From positions 1 through 36,392 of the forward strand of contig CAYOVP010000017.1 in the NCBI GenBank assembly GCA_964407495.1: DNA of 36,392 bases, in the 5' to 3' direction. Under the pieces are notes generated by a model, which saw nothing but the letters and a program-made list of their open reading frames with translations, did not search any database and was not told the origin of the DNA. This stretch comes from JAJRZX01 sp964407495 (GTDB taxonomy: Bacteria > Desulfobacterota > GWC2-55-46 > JADFVP01). Positions within the stretch are counted from its first letter, which is position 1. Each line of letters starts with the position of its first letter. A program made the translations under genes and the position numbers. Of this stretch, positions 22,139 to 29,139 are shown piece by piece.

Positions 22139-22762
22139 AAGAATAGTAGCGATATCAATAACGAGTACCGCTCACTCCTCCTCCTCGATGAGATCTCGCG
22201 CGACGAGAGCATCACGCAGAGGGATCTCAGTAGGCGTCTGGGGCTTGCCCTGGGTCTTGTTAACTCGTACATAAAGAACCTCGTATCGCGCGGGTACATA
22301 ACCGTATCCACCATACCGAGAAAGCGCTACACCTATTATCTCACGCCACGGGGCTTTGCCGAGAAGACACGGCTCACCTACCAGCATCTACAGAATTTCA
22401 CCAACCTGTACAGGGTTGCCCGCAAGGACTTTCAGCGGCTCTTTGCGGCTCTTGAAGGGTCGGGTCTTAACAGAATAGTATTCTGCGGGGTTGACGAGAC
22501 AACGGAGATAGCCTATCTCTCGCTCATGGAGCGGGAGATGGTCCTCGCCGCGGTGGTGGACCCCGAGAAGAGGGGCAAGTTTTTTTCTCATCCCGTGAAG
22601 GCCCTGGAGGAGATAGGCGATATCGAACACGACGTGGCTGTCATTACCTCTTTCAGAAGCGGCTCTACCCTCAAGGAGCGACTCCAGAGGGCAGGCGAGC
22701 CAGAGAAGAAGGTCATCGACATAAGCGGAGGGGACTGGATGAAGAGGCTTTCGAGAGATTGA
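22133..22762 (+). CDS. Winged-helix (MarR-like) transcriptional regulator heading the polysaccharide locus
   Basis: This is a two-part regulator. An N-terminal winged helix (about 15-70 from the GTG: LLDEISRDESITQRDLSRRL, then LALGLVNSYIKNLVSRGYI) is followed by YYLTPRGFAEKT. A C-terminal alpha/beta region (about 115-209: RIVFCGVDETTEIAYLSL, LAAVVDPEKRG) resembles a nucleotide- or sugar-binding Rossmann half. Related proteins, from memory, head polysaccharide loci in Gram-negative bacteria. The frame is open from an ATG at 22109, but that codon lies inside the predicted promoter with no spacing from AGGGG. GTG 22133 would give a nearly leaderless message. It probably controls itself through the two palindromes and may control the downstream sugar genes. 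Confidence 0.78.
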   Translation: MNKNSSDINNEYRSLLLLDEISRDESITQRDLSRRLGLALGLVNSYIKNLVSRGYITVSTIPRKRYTYYLTPRGFAEKTRLTYQHLQNFTNLYRVARKDFQRLFAALEGSGLNRIVFCGVDETTEIAYLSLMEREMVLAAVVDPEKRGKFFSHPVKALEEIGDIEHDVAVITSFRSGSTLKERLQRAGEPEKKVIDISGGDWMKRLSRD

Positions 22763-22806
22763 TGGCTGGCGAAGAGAGAGGACGAGGGTAGGTCCGGAAG
22801 GCAAGT

Positions 22807-23772
22807 ATGGAGTGGAACTGGAAGGATATACGTGTATTGCTCACCGGCGGGGCCGGGTTCCTGGGCTCTTTCGTAAGAAAGGAACTTCGCGCCAGGGGCT
22901 GCGGGCATGTCTTTGTTCCGCGGAGCGCGGAGTATAATCTTGTAGAGGCAGAGGGGTGCAGGCGCGTCATGAAGGCGGCGCGCCCGGACATTGTCATACA
23001 CCTTGCGGCAAGGGTGGGGGGCATAGGCGCGAACCGCGAGAACCCGGGGTCTTTTTTTTACGAGAACCTAATGATGGGCGCCCAACTAATGGAAGAGGCG
23101 AGAAAGGCGGGTATCGCGAAGTTCGTTGCCATAGGCACCATATGCTCGTACCCGAAGTTTACACCCGTTCCCTTCAGGGAGGAAGACCTCTGGAAGGGCT
23201 ACCCTGAGGAGACCAACGCTCCCTACGGGCTCGCAAAGAAGATGCTCCTCGTACAGTCGCAGGCCTACAGGGCCCAGTACGGCTTCAACTCCATATTCCT
23301 GCTGCCCGTAAACCTCTACGGGCCGGGTGACAACTTCGACCCCGGCAGTTCCCATGTCATACCAGCACTTATCAAAAAATGTCTCGATGCACGTGATAGC
23401 GGCGCCTCCCACATAACGGTCTGGGGCACGGGCCGCGCCACCAGGGAGTTCCTCTACGTGGAGGACGCCGCCGAGGGCATAGTCCTGGCCACTGAGCGCT
23501 ACAACGGCCCCGAGCCCGTGAACCTGGGCGCGGGTTTCGAGATATCCATAAAGGATCTTGTGGAACTGATAGTGGACCTCACGGGCTTCGAGGGAGAAGT
23601 GCAGTGGGACAGGACAAAGCCCGACGGCCAGCCAAGAAGGTGTCTCGATACCTCAAGGGCAAGGGAATTATTCGGTTTTCAGGCAAGGACCGAGTTCAGG
23701 AAGGGGCTCGAAAGGACCATCGAGTGGTACAAACAAGAGAGAGCGAGGCTTAATAAAGGAGGTTCTCTGTGA
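22807..23772 (+). CDS. fcl: GDP-L-fucose synthase (extended SDR)
   Basis: This enzyme epimerises and reduces GDP-4-keto-6-deoxy-mannose to GDP-L-fucose. The 321-residue protein has the NAD(P)-binding GGAGFLG (14-20), the family-specific AARVGGIGANRENPGSFFYE (67-86), SYPKFTPVPFREEDLW (114-129), the catalytic YxxxK (Tyr140, Lys144), and KPDGQPRRCLDTS near 278. The ATG at 22807 has GGAAGG five bases upstream. Its partner gmd starts at 36320, at the other end of the locus. The stop overlaps the start of rmlA. Confidence 0.92.
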   Translation: MEWNWKDIRVLLTGGAGFLGSFVRKELRARGCGHVFVPRSAEYNLVEAEGCRRVMKAARPDIVIHLAARVGGIGANRENPGSFFYENLMMGAQLMEEARKAGIAKFVAIGTICSYPKFTPVPFREEDLWKGYPEETNAPYGLAKKMLLVQSQAYRAQYGFNSIFLLPVNLYGPGDNFDPGSSHVIPALIKKCLDARDSGASHITVWGTGRATREFLYVEDAAEGIVLATERYNGPEPVNLGAGFEISIKDLVELIVDLTGFEGEVQWDRTKPDGQPRRCLDTSRARELFGFQARTEFRKGLERTIEWYKQERARLNKGGSL

Positions 23773-24872
23773 GAACGAGCGGAGGCCGGCATGGCGGGCC
23801 GGCCATGAAGGCGCTGATACTCAGCGGGGGCAAGGGCACGCGCCTCCGGCCCCTAACCTACACAGGGGCAAAGCAACTGGTGCCCATTGCAAACAGGCCC
23901 ATCCTGTTTTACATACTCGACAACATAGCAAGGGCTGGCATAACAGAGGTGGGCATGATAATTTCCCCGGAGACAGGGGCGGAGATAGAAGAGACCGTGG
24001 GTGACGGCTCACGGTGGGGAGTAAGCATAAAGTACATACTCCAGGCCGCGCCAAAGGGCCTTGCCCATGCCGTAATCACGGCTGAGGAGTTTCTTGGCAC
24101 GAGCCCCTTTGTCATGTACCTTGGTGATAACCTCATAGGCTCTGGCATCAACGGCTTTACCGAGGCCTTCATGGAGGGTGGGGCCGAGGCGGTCATACTC
24201 CTTAAGCCCGTTGATAATCCATCGTCTTTCGGCATAGCAGAGGTGGACAGTGGCGGAAAGATAATCGGGCTCGTGGAAAAACCAAGCGAGCCGAAGAGCA
24301 ACCTCGCCCTTGTGGGGGTCTATGTATTCTCTCCGGCTATACACAGCGCCATTTCCAAGATAAAACCCTCGGCCCGCGGCGAACTGGAGATTACTGATGC
24401 CATACAGGAACTCATAGACTCTGGCGCAACGGTGCGGAGCGAGATACTGGAGACATGGTGGCTCGACACTGGTAAGAAAGACGACCTCCTTGCGGCCAAT
24501 ACCATTGTCCTCGACGAGTGGTTTGGCCGGGATATAAAGGGGGAGGTGGACGAGGACTCCACAATAACGGGCCGGGTCACCATAAGCGAGGGCGCGGTGA
24601 TAAAGAACAGCACGCTCCGCGGCCCCGTGGTCATTGGGCCGGATACACTCGTAAAAGACAGTTTCATAGGACCCTTTACGAGCATAGGGGGTGGGTCAAA
24701 GATAAAAAAATCCATTATCGAGCACTCGGTCATACTCTCTGGCGCTACCATCGACCGCGTCGACCGCCTTGAAGACAGCCTAATCGGGCGCGAGGCACGC
24801 GTCAGAAAGTGTAGGAACAAACACAAGGCCCTGAGGCTCATGGTGGGCGACGACTCTGTGGTGGAGGTATGA
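23769..24872 (+). CDS. rmlA: Glucose-1-phosphate thymidylyltransferase, long form (RmlA-like)
   Basis: RmlA makes dTDP-glucose from dTTP and glucose 1-phosphate. The nucleotidyltransferase signature GGKGTRLRPLT and KQLVPIANRP lie near the N terminus. The C-terminal 110 residues form hexapeptide (left-handed beta-helix) repeats such as TISEGAVIKNSTLRGPVVIG, as in the rmlA-long subgroup. Two starts compete: GTG 23769 overlaps the fcl stop (GTGA) and has AAAGGAGG at ideal spacing, giving 367 residues; ATG 23805 matches the usual family start (MKALILSGG) but has no well-placed site. I chose the GTG. UDP- or CDP-sugar use cannot be fully excluded. Confidence 0.88.
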   Translation: MRTSGGRHGGPAMKALILSGGKGTRLRPLTYTGAKQLVPIANRPILFYILDNIARAGITEVGMIISPETGAEIEETVGDGSRWGVSIKYILQAAPKGLAHAVITAEEFLGTSPFVMYLGDNLIGSGINGFTEAFMEGGAEAVILLKPVDNPSSFGIAEVDSGGKIIGLVEKPSEPKSNLALVGVYVFSPAIHSAISKIKPSARGELEITDAIQELIDSGATVRSEILETWWLDTGKKDDLLAANTIVLDEWFGRDIKGEVDEDSTITGRVTISEGAVIKNSTLRGPVVIGPDTLVKDSFIGPFTSIGGGSKIKKSIIEHSVILSGATIDRVDRLEDSLIGREARVRKCRNKHKALRLMVGDDSVVEV

Positions 24873-24876
24873 GGAG

Positions 24877-25350
24877 ATGGGACAAGACGGTGTTATAGAC
24901 GGCGTAGAGGTGAGGGACCTTGCGAGGTACTCGGATGAGCGCGGCTGGCTCATGGAACTATTCCGCTCGGATGAGATAGAGGCAGGGATACTGCCGGCCA
25001 TGTGCTACATATCCATGACACACAGAGGCATAGCGCGCGGCCCCCACGAGCACAGCAAACAGACTGACTACTTCGCCTTTCCAGGGCCATCCACTTTCAA
25101 GGTATACCTCTGGGACAAGAGGGAAGACTCGCCGACTCTTGGTACAAGGCAGGTAGTCTTCGCAGGTGAGGAGAACCCCAGGATAGTGATCGTGCCGCCA
25201 GGCGTGGTGCATGCCTACAAGAACGTGGGCGACAAAGACGGCCTTGTGGTGAACTTCCCCAACCGTCTCTTCAAGGGAGAGGGCAAGAAAGAACCCGTGG
25301 ACGAGACAAGATACGAAGACCTCGAAAATTCACCATACGTACTGGATTAG
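24877..25350 (+). CDS. RmlC-like cupin, dTDP-sugar epimerase family (divergent)
   Basis: This 157-residue protein resembles the dTDP-4-dehydrorhamnose 3,5-epimerase family: SDERGWLMELFRSDEI at the start, HRGIARGPHEHSKQ holding the histidine that aligns with the catalytic base, FKVYLWDKREDSPT, and IVIVPPGVVHAYKN. It is shorter than RmlC (about 180). The usual GLHxQ is replaced by GPHEH, the lysine of GK(L)V is not evident, and the C-terminal Asp region is missing. It may be a monofunctional epimerase or ketoisomerase. It starts four bases after the rmlA stop, so the two are coupled. Confidence 0.82.
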   Translation: MGQDGVIDGVEVRDLARYSDERGWLMELFRSDEIEAGILPAMCYISMTHRGIARGPHEHSKQTDYFAFPGPSTFKVYLWDKREDSPTLGTRQVVFAGEENPRIVIVPPGVVHAYKNVGDKDGLVVNFPNRLFKGEGKKEPVDETRYEDLENSPYVLD

Positions 25351-25389
25351 GAGAAGAAAAAAGGAGAGAGAGGAAGAAGGGAAAGATTT

Positions 25390-25462
25390 CCCGCTTTCTT
25401 TTGGAAAAAAGAAAGCGGGGCAAAGAAAACCAATTCTCCAATGGCCAAAGGCCATTGGAGAA
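25390..25462 (+). repeat. Dispersed bipartite hairpin repeat, copy H (compensated variant)
   Basis: A/T hairpin CCCGCTTTCTTTT (25390-25402)/AAAAGAAAGCGGG (25407-25419), linker GCAAAGAAAACCAA, then TTCTCCAATGGCC (25434-25446)/GGCCATTGGAGAA (25450-25462), a 13-bp stem. Relative to other copies, CAGCGGCC is CAATGGCC here with matching changes in the other arm. Confidence 0.87.
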
Positions 25463-25554
25463 AAGACTGGTTTTTGTCTTTACCTTTTTTTGATAGCCAC
25501 GGCACCTTGCAAATAAAAGGAACTGGTCAGAGGCAAAAGGTTGTTACACTAATT

Positions 25555-25598
25555 TAGGTTTTCTTTGTCTTACTTTCTTTTTTCTAAAAGAAAGTAAG
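25555..25598 (-). repeat. Dispersed hairpin repeat, copy I
   Basis: The linker TAGGTTTTCTTTGT is followed by CTTACTTTCTTTT (25569-25581)/AAAAGAAAGTAAG (25586-25598). It is in reverse orientation and forms a head-to-head pair with copy H across 25390-25598, between the rmlC-like gene and rmlD. No gene was found in the roughly 90 bases between them. Confidence 0.8.
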
Positions 25599-25628
25599 GA
25601 AATCTTCCAAGATTTTTAAGGCATTTTT

Positions 25629-26552
25629 ATGAACAATTCGGATAAGCGGCGAAAAATTCTTGTTACAGGCGCTGGAGGTCAGTTGGGCATGGATCTTCGG
25701 CGTGTTCTCCGCGGCCTCGGGCTCGAGGGTGTGCACTACTCTTCTGCAGACCTTGACATTACAGCCAGAGATTCGGTGCACAAGGTCCTGAAGCGGGAGG
25801 CCCCTTCTGTTGTTATAAATGCCGGGGCCTATACGAACGTGGACCTTGCCGAGAAGGAGCGCGAGAGGGCCTTTGCCGTGAACACCGATGGTGCCGGCAA
25901 CGTTGCCTCTGCCTGCGAGGCCATTGGTGCTACCCTCATTCATATATCAACGGACTTTGTCTTCGACGGCGAGAAGTCGAGGCCCTACAGGGAAGACGAC
26001 AGGACCAATCCGCTCTCCACGTACGGCAGAAGCAAACTGGGTGGGGAGGAGGCAGTGCGCGAGGCCTCTACGAGGCACTATATCATACGGACTTCCTGGC
26101 TCTATGGTACGAGGGGCCGGAACTTTGTAAAGACCATACTCCGCCTTGCCGCGGAGCGGGAGGAACTCCAGGTGGTGGCAGACCAGGTGGGCTCGCCCAC
26201 CTGGACCTTCGACCTTGCCGAGGCCATCTCGTGGATGGCCGAGAGGGTTCTCACAGGCTCCCCCCCGGCCTTTGGGATATATCACTTCTCGAACGAGGGT
26301 GTTGCCAGTTGGTATGACCTGGCCGTGGCCGTGGTGGAAGAAGGCAGGAGGCTTGGGATCAGTAAAAGGTGCAGGGTAGTAGACCCCATACCAACGGAGG
26401 CCTGGCCCACTCCCGCGGTACGTCCCCCCTACTCTGTGCTCGACAAGACAAAGATAAAGGAGGCTCTGGGCATACGCATTCCGCACTGGCACGTCTCTCT
26501 TGTACGCATGCTCGGAGAACTCAGATCCATGGGAGATATGGAGAATGACTGA
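25629..26552 (+). CDS. rmlD: dTDP-4-dehydrorhamnose reductase RmlD
   Basis: RmlD makes the last reduction to dTDP-L-rhamnose. The 307-residue SDR protein has the nucleotide loop TGAGGQLG near 13-20, NAGAYTNVDLAE near 64-75, STDFVFDG near 106-113, the catalytic YGRSKLGGE, and RTSWLYG. It is full length. The ATG at 25629 has AAGG eight bases upstream. It is separated from the rmlC-like gene by the inverted repeat pair H/I and overlaps rmlB by eight bases. Confidence 0.94.
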   Translation: MNNSDKRRKILVTGAGGQLGMDLRRVLRGLGLEGVHYSSADLDITARDSVHKVLKREAPSVVINAGAYTNVDLAEKERERAFAVNTDGAGNVASACEAIGATLIHISTDFVFDGEKSRPYREDDRTNPLSTYGRSKLGGEEAVREASTRHYIIRTSWLYGTRGRNFVKTILRLAAEREELQVVADQVGSPTWTFDLAEAISWMAERVLTGSPPAFGIYHFSNEGVASWYDLAVAVVEEGRRLGISKRCRVVDPIPTEAWPTPAVRPPYSVLDKTKIKEALGIRIPHWHVSLVRMLGELRSMGDMEND

Positions 26553-27651
26553 GAGGATGCTCGTAACAGGCGGGGCAGGGTTCATAGGGAGCAACTTTGT
26601 CCGCTACATGCTGAAAAGCGGCTCAGGCGTGGTGATTACCGTCCTTGACAAACTCACCTATGCCGGAAACATAGAGAACCTTCGCGGCCTCGATAAAGAG
26701 GGCAGGTTTGCCTTTGTAAGGGGCGGCATAGAGGACGAGGCCCTTGTAGAGAGGCTCTTTGCTGAAAAGGACTTTGACGCAGTGGTGAACTTTGCCGCCG
26801 AGTCGCACGTGGACCGCTCCATACTCGGGCCGCGGGTCTTTCTCGAGACCAATGTCATGGGCACCTTCACCCTTCTCGAGGCCGCACGCAGGCACTGGCT
26901 CGGCGGGGGGGCAGACGGCGGGGCCGGGGAAAGGCGTTTCATACACATCTCAACGGACGAGGTATACGGTTCGCTTGGCAAGGAGGGATACTTCACCGAA
27001 GAGACGCCCTACAGGCCCAACTCGCCCTACTCGGCAAGCAAGGCAGGCTCTGACCACCTTGCCAGGGCCTACTTCCACACCTACGGCCTGCCGGTCATCA
27101 CCACCAACTGCTCGAACAACTACGGGCCCTACCAGTTCCCGGAAAAACTCATACCCCTCATGATAATAAACGCCTTGAAGGGCGAGAAACTACCTGTGTA
27201 CGGAGACGGGCGGAACGTACGCGACTGGCTCTATGTACTGGACCACTGCTCCGCCATAAGGGCGGTCTTGGAGAAGGGCACGCCAGGTGAGGTCTACAAC
27301 ATAGGCGGGAGAAACGAGCAGAAGAACATAGACATAGTGGGCATTGTCTGCGACCTCGTGGACAAGGCAGTTGCCAATGACAGCCTCCTTGCCAGAGAAT
27401 ATCCTTACAATGGCTCCAGACGCGAACTCATCACCTTTGTAAAGGACCGGCCCGGTCATGACAGGCGCTATGCAATAGACAGCACGAAGATAGAGCGCGA
27501 CCTGGGGTGGCAGGCCGCAACAGACTTTGAACTCGGCATGGAAAAAACCGTTCGCTGGTATATCGAGAACCGAAGATGGTGGGAGGGCATCATATCGGGC
27601 GAATACTTGGAATATTACGAGAAGCAGTACGGCGATCGTTCCGGCTCATAA
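26545..27651 (+). CDS. rmlB: dTDP-glucose 4,6-dehydratase RmlB
   Basis: RmlB converts dTDP-glucose to dTDP-4-keto-6-deoxyglucose. From the ATG at 26545 (GGGAG nine bases upstream) the 368-residue protein has GGAGFIGSN (9-17), NFAAESHVDRS (82-92), the catalytic STDEVYG (136-142) with the Asp-Glu pair, and YSASK (162-166). A glycine-rich stretch at about 120-128 (GGGADGGAG) looks like a small loop insertion. It overlaps the end of rmlD, so the two are coupled; cysC follows after 18 bases. Confidence 0.95.
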   Translation: MTERMLVTGGAGFIGSNFVRYMLKSGSGVVITVLDKLTYAGNIENLRGLDKEGRFAFVRGGIEDEALVERLFAEKDFDAVVNFAAESHVDRSILGPRVFLETNVMGTFTLLEAARRHWLGGGADGGAGERRFIHISTDEVYGSLGKEGYFTEETPYRPNSPYSASKAGSDHLARAYFHTYGLPVITTNCSNNYGPYQFPEKLIPLMIINALKGEKLPVYGDGRNVRDWLYVLDHCSAIRAVLEKGTPGEVYNIGGRNEQKNIDIVGIVCDLVDKAVANDSLLAREYPYNGSRRELITFVKDRPGHDRRYAIDSTKIERDLGWQAATDFELGMEKTVRWYIENRRWWEGIISGEYLEYYEKQYGDRSGS

Positions 27652-27669
27652 ACCTTAAGGGAGAATCAA

Positions 27670-28230
27670 ATGTTGAAAAGAGGCTTTACGCTCTGGTTCA
27701 CCGGGCTCTCGGGCGCGGGGAAGACAACGCTCTCGAACCTCGTACACCACAGACTCCAGGAGATGAGCATAACGAATGTCGAGGTCCTCGATGGAGACGT
27801 CATAAGGACGAACCTCTCGAAGGGGCTGGGCTTCAGCAAGGAAGACCGCGACACCAACATCAGGCGCATAGGCTGGGTGGCGCGCCTCCTTACCAAGCAC
27901 GGGGTCCCGAACCTCGTTGCCGCCATCTCGCCATACAGGGAAGTGAGGGACGAGGTTCGAAGAGAGGTGGAGCACGTTGGGGGCAAGGGGGCCTTTATCG
28001 AGGTCTTCGTGGAATGCCCGGTGGAGGAATGCGAGAAAAGGGACGTAAAGGGCCTGTACGCCAAGGCGAGGAAGGGCGAAATAAAGCAGTTCACCGGCAT
28101 CTCAGACCCCTATGAGCCATCGCTGAACCCGGAGATACGCATAAGGACGGACAAGACCACCCCTGAAGAGGGGGCCGGGAAGATAATCGCCTATCTGAAG
28201 AAAGAGGGATTCCTTGGTAGTGGAGAGTAA
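27670..28230 (+). CDS. cysC: Adenylylsulfate kinase CysC
   Basis: CysC phosphorylates adenylylsulfate (APS) to PAPS, the sulfate donor of sulfotransferases. The 186-residue protein has the P-loop GLSGAGKT (12-19), VLDGDVIRTNLSKGLGFS (39-56), ISPYREVRDEVR for APS binding, KGLYAKARKGEIKQFTGI and DPYEPSLNPEI. It is a stand-alone kinase of normal length with AAGGGAG six bases before the ATG. No ATP sulfurylase or PAPS reductase is next to it. Its place in a glycan-export locus, with a sulfotransferase 2.2 kb downstream, suggests PAPS supply for glycan sulfation rather than cysteine synthesis. Confidence 0.95.
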   Translation: MLKRGFTLWFTGLSGAGKTTLSNLVHHRLQEMSITNVEVLDGDVIRTNLSKGLGFSKEDRDTNIRRIGWVARLLTKHGVPNLVAAISPYREVRDEVRREVEHVGGKGAFIEVFVECPVEECEKRDVKGLYAKARKGEIKQFTGISDPYEPSLNPEIRIRTDKTTPEEGAGKIIAYLKKEGFLGSGE

Positions 28231-28268
28231 GGACTGGCCTCCCTCGGCCACGTAGAGGTAATAGTATA

Positions 28269-29090
28269 ATGGCAGTAACTACAATAATCAAGGCGAGAAA
28301 GGGCTGGATGCCGCTGAACCTCGGCGAGTTGTGGAGGTTCAGGGAACTTCTGTATTTTCTCGCCTGGCGGAACATAAAGGTAAAGTACAAGCAAACGGCC
28401 CTGGGCGTGGTCTGGGCGATACTGCAACCCCTTCTGGCCATGCTCGTCTTTTCCTTCATATTCGGACGCCTTGCGGGCATGCCCACGGACGGGGTGCCCT
28501 ACCCCCTCTTCGTACTCATCGGCCTTCTGCCCTGGAACTACTTCGCGGGAGTGCTCGGCCAGTCTGCCGGGAGCCTCGTTGTGGAGTCGAACCTCATCAC
28601 CAAGATATACTTTCCCCGTCTCCTCGTCCCTGCAAGCGACGCCATATCCATGCTCCTCGATTTTTTCATCACCTTCCTCGTCCTCGGCGTCATCTTCGTC
28701 TACTACGGCGTAACCCCAGGGACAGGCCTTGCTCTCGTTCCGCTCCTCATACTCATAACACTCATGAACGCCCTTGGCTTTGGAATGTGGTTCTCTGCCC
28801 TCAATGTCCGGTACCGCGACATTCAGTACATAATACCCTTTCTCATCCAGATATGGATGTTCGCCACACCTGTCATCTACCCAAAGAGCCTCCTTGGCGG
28901 CAGATACGGCTGGGTGCTCCTCCTGAACCCCATGGGCGGTGTCATCGAGGCCTTTCGCCCGGCCCTTCTGGGGCACATGCCCATCCCCTGGGTCTCGCTT
29001 CTCGTCTCCACGGCCACGGGCCTCGCCGTATTCCTGGGAGGCATCTTCTACTTCCGACGTGTGGAGAGGCACTTTGCCGATGTGGTCTGA
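28269..29090 (+). CDS. wzm: Polysaccharide ABC-2 transporter permease (Wzm-like)
   Basis: This 273-residue inner-membrane permease of the ABC-2 polysaccharide exporter family has the cytoplasmic amphipathic segment RFRELLYFLAWRNIKVKYKQT (about 25-45), the family's TALGVVWAILQPLLAMLVFS, then six hydrophobic helices. LLPWNYFAG and RYRDIQYIIPFLIQIWMF are conserved. With the ATPase encoded next it would move a lipid-linked glycan across the inner membrane. GAGG lies about ten bases upstream of the start. Confidence 0.92.
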   Translation: MAVTTIIKARKGWMPLNLGELWRFRELLYFLAWRNIKVKYKQTALGVVWAILQPLLAMLVFSFIFGRLAGMPTDGVPYPLFVLIGLLPWNYFAGVLGQSAGSLVVESNLITKIYFPRLLVPASDAISMLLDFFITFLVLGVIFVYYGVTPGTGLALVPLLILITLMNALGFGMWFSALNVRYRDIQYIIPFLIQIWMFATPVIYPKSLLGGRYGWVLLLNPMGGVIEAFRPALLGHMPIPWVSLLVSTATGLAVFLGGIFYFRRVERHFADVV

Positions 29091-29139
29091 TGCAGAGACC
29101 GGGACGCTCGCCAGAGAAGCCGGGGACAAGTGACTTGAG

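Noticed and set aside
2881..25598. CRISPR array from the repeated hairpins
   Set aside because: Copies are kilobases apart, in both orientations, without regular spacers, and no cas genes are present.
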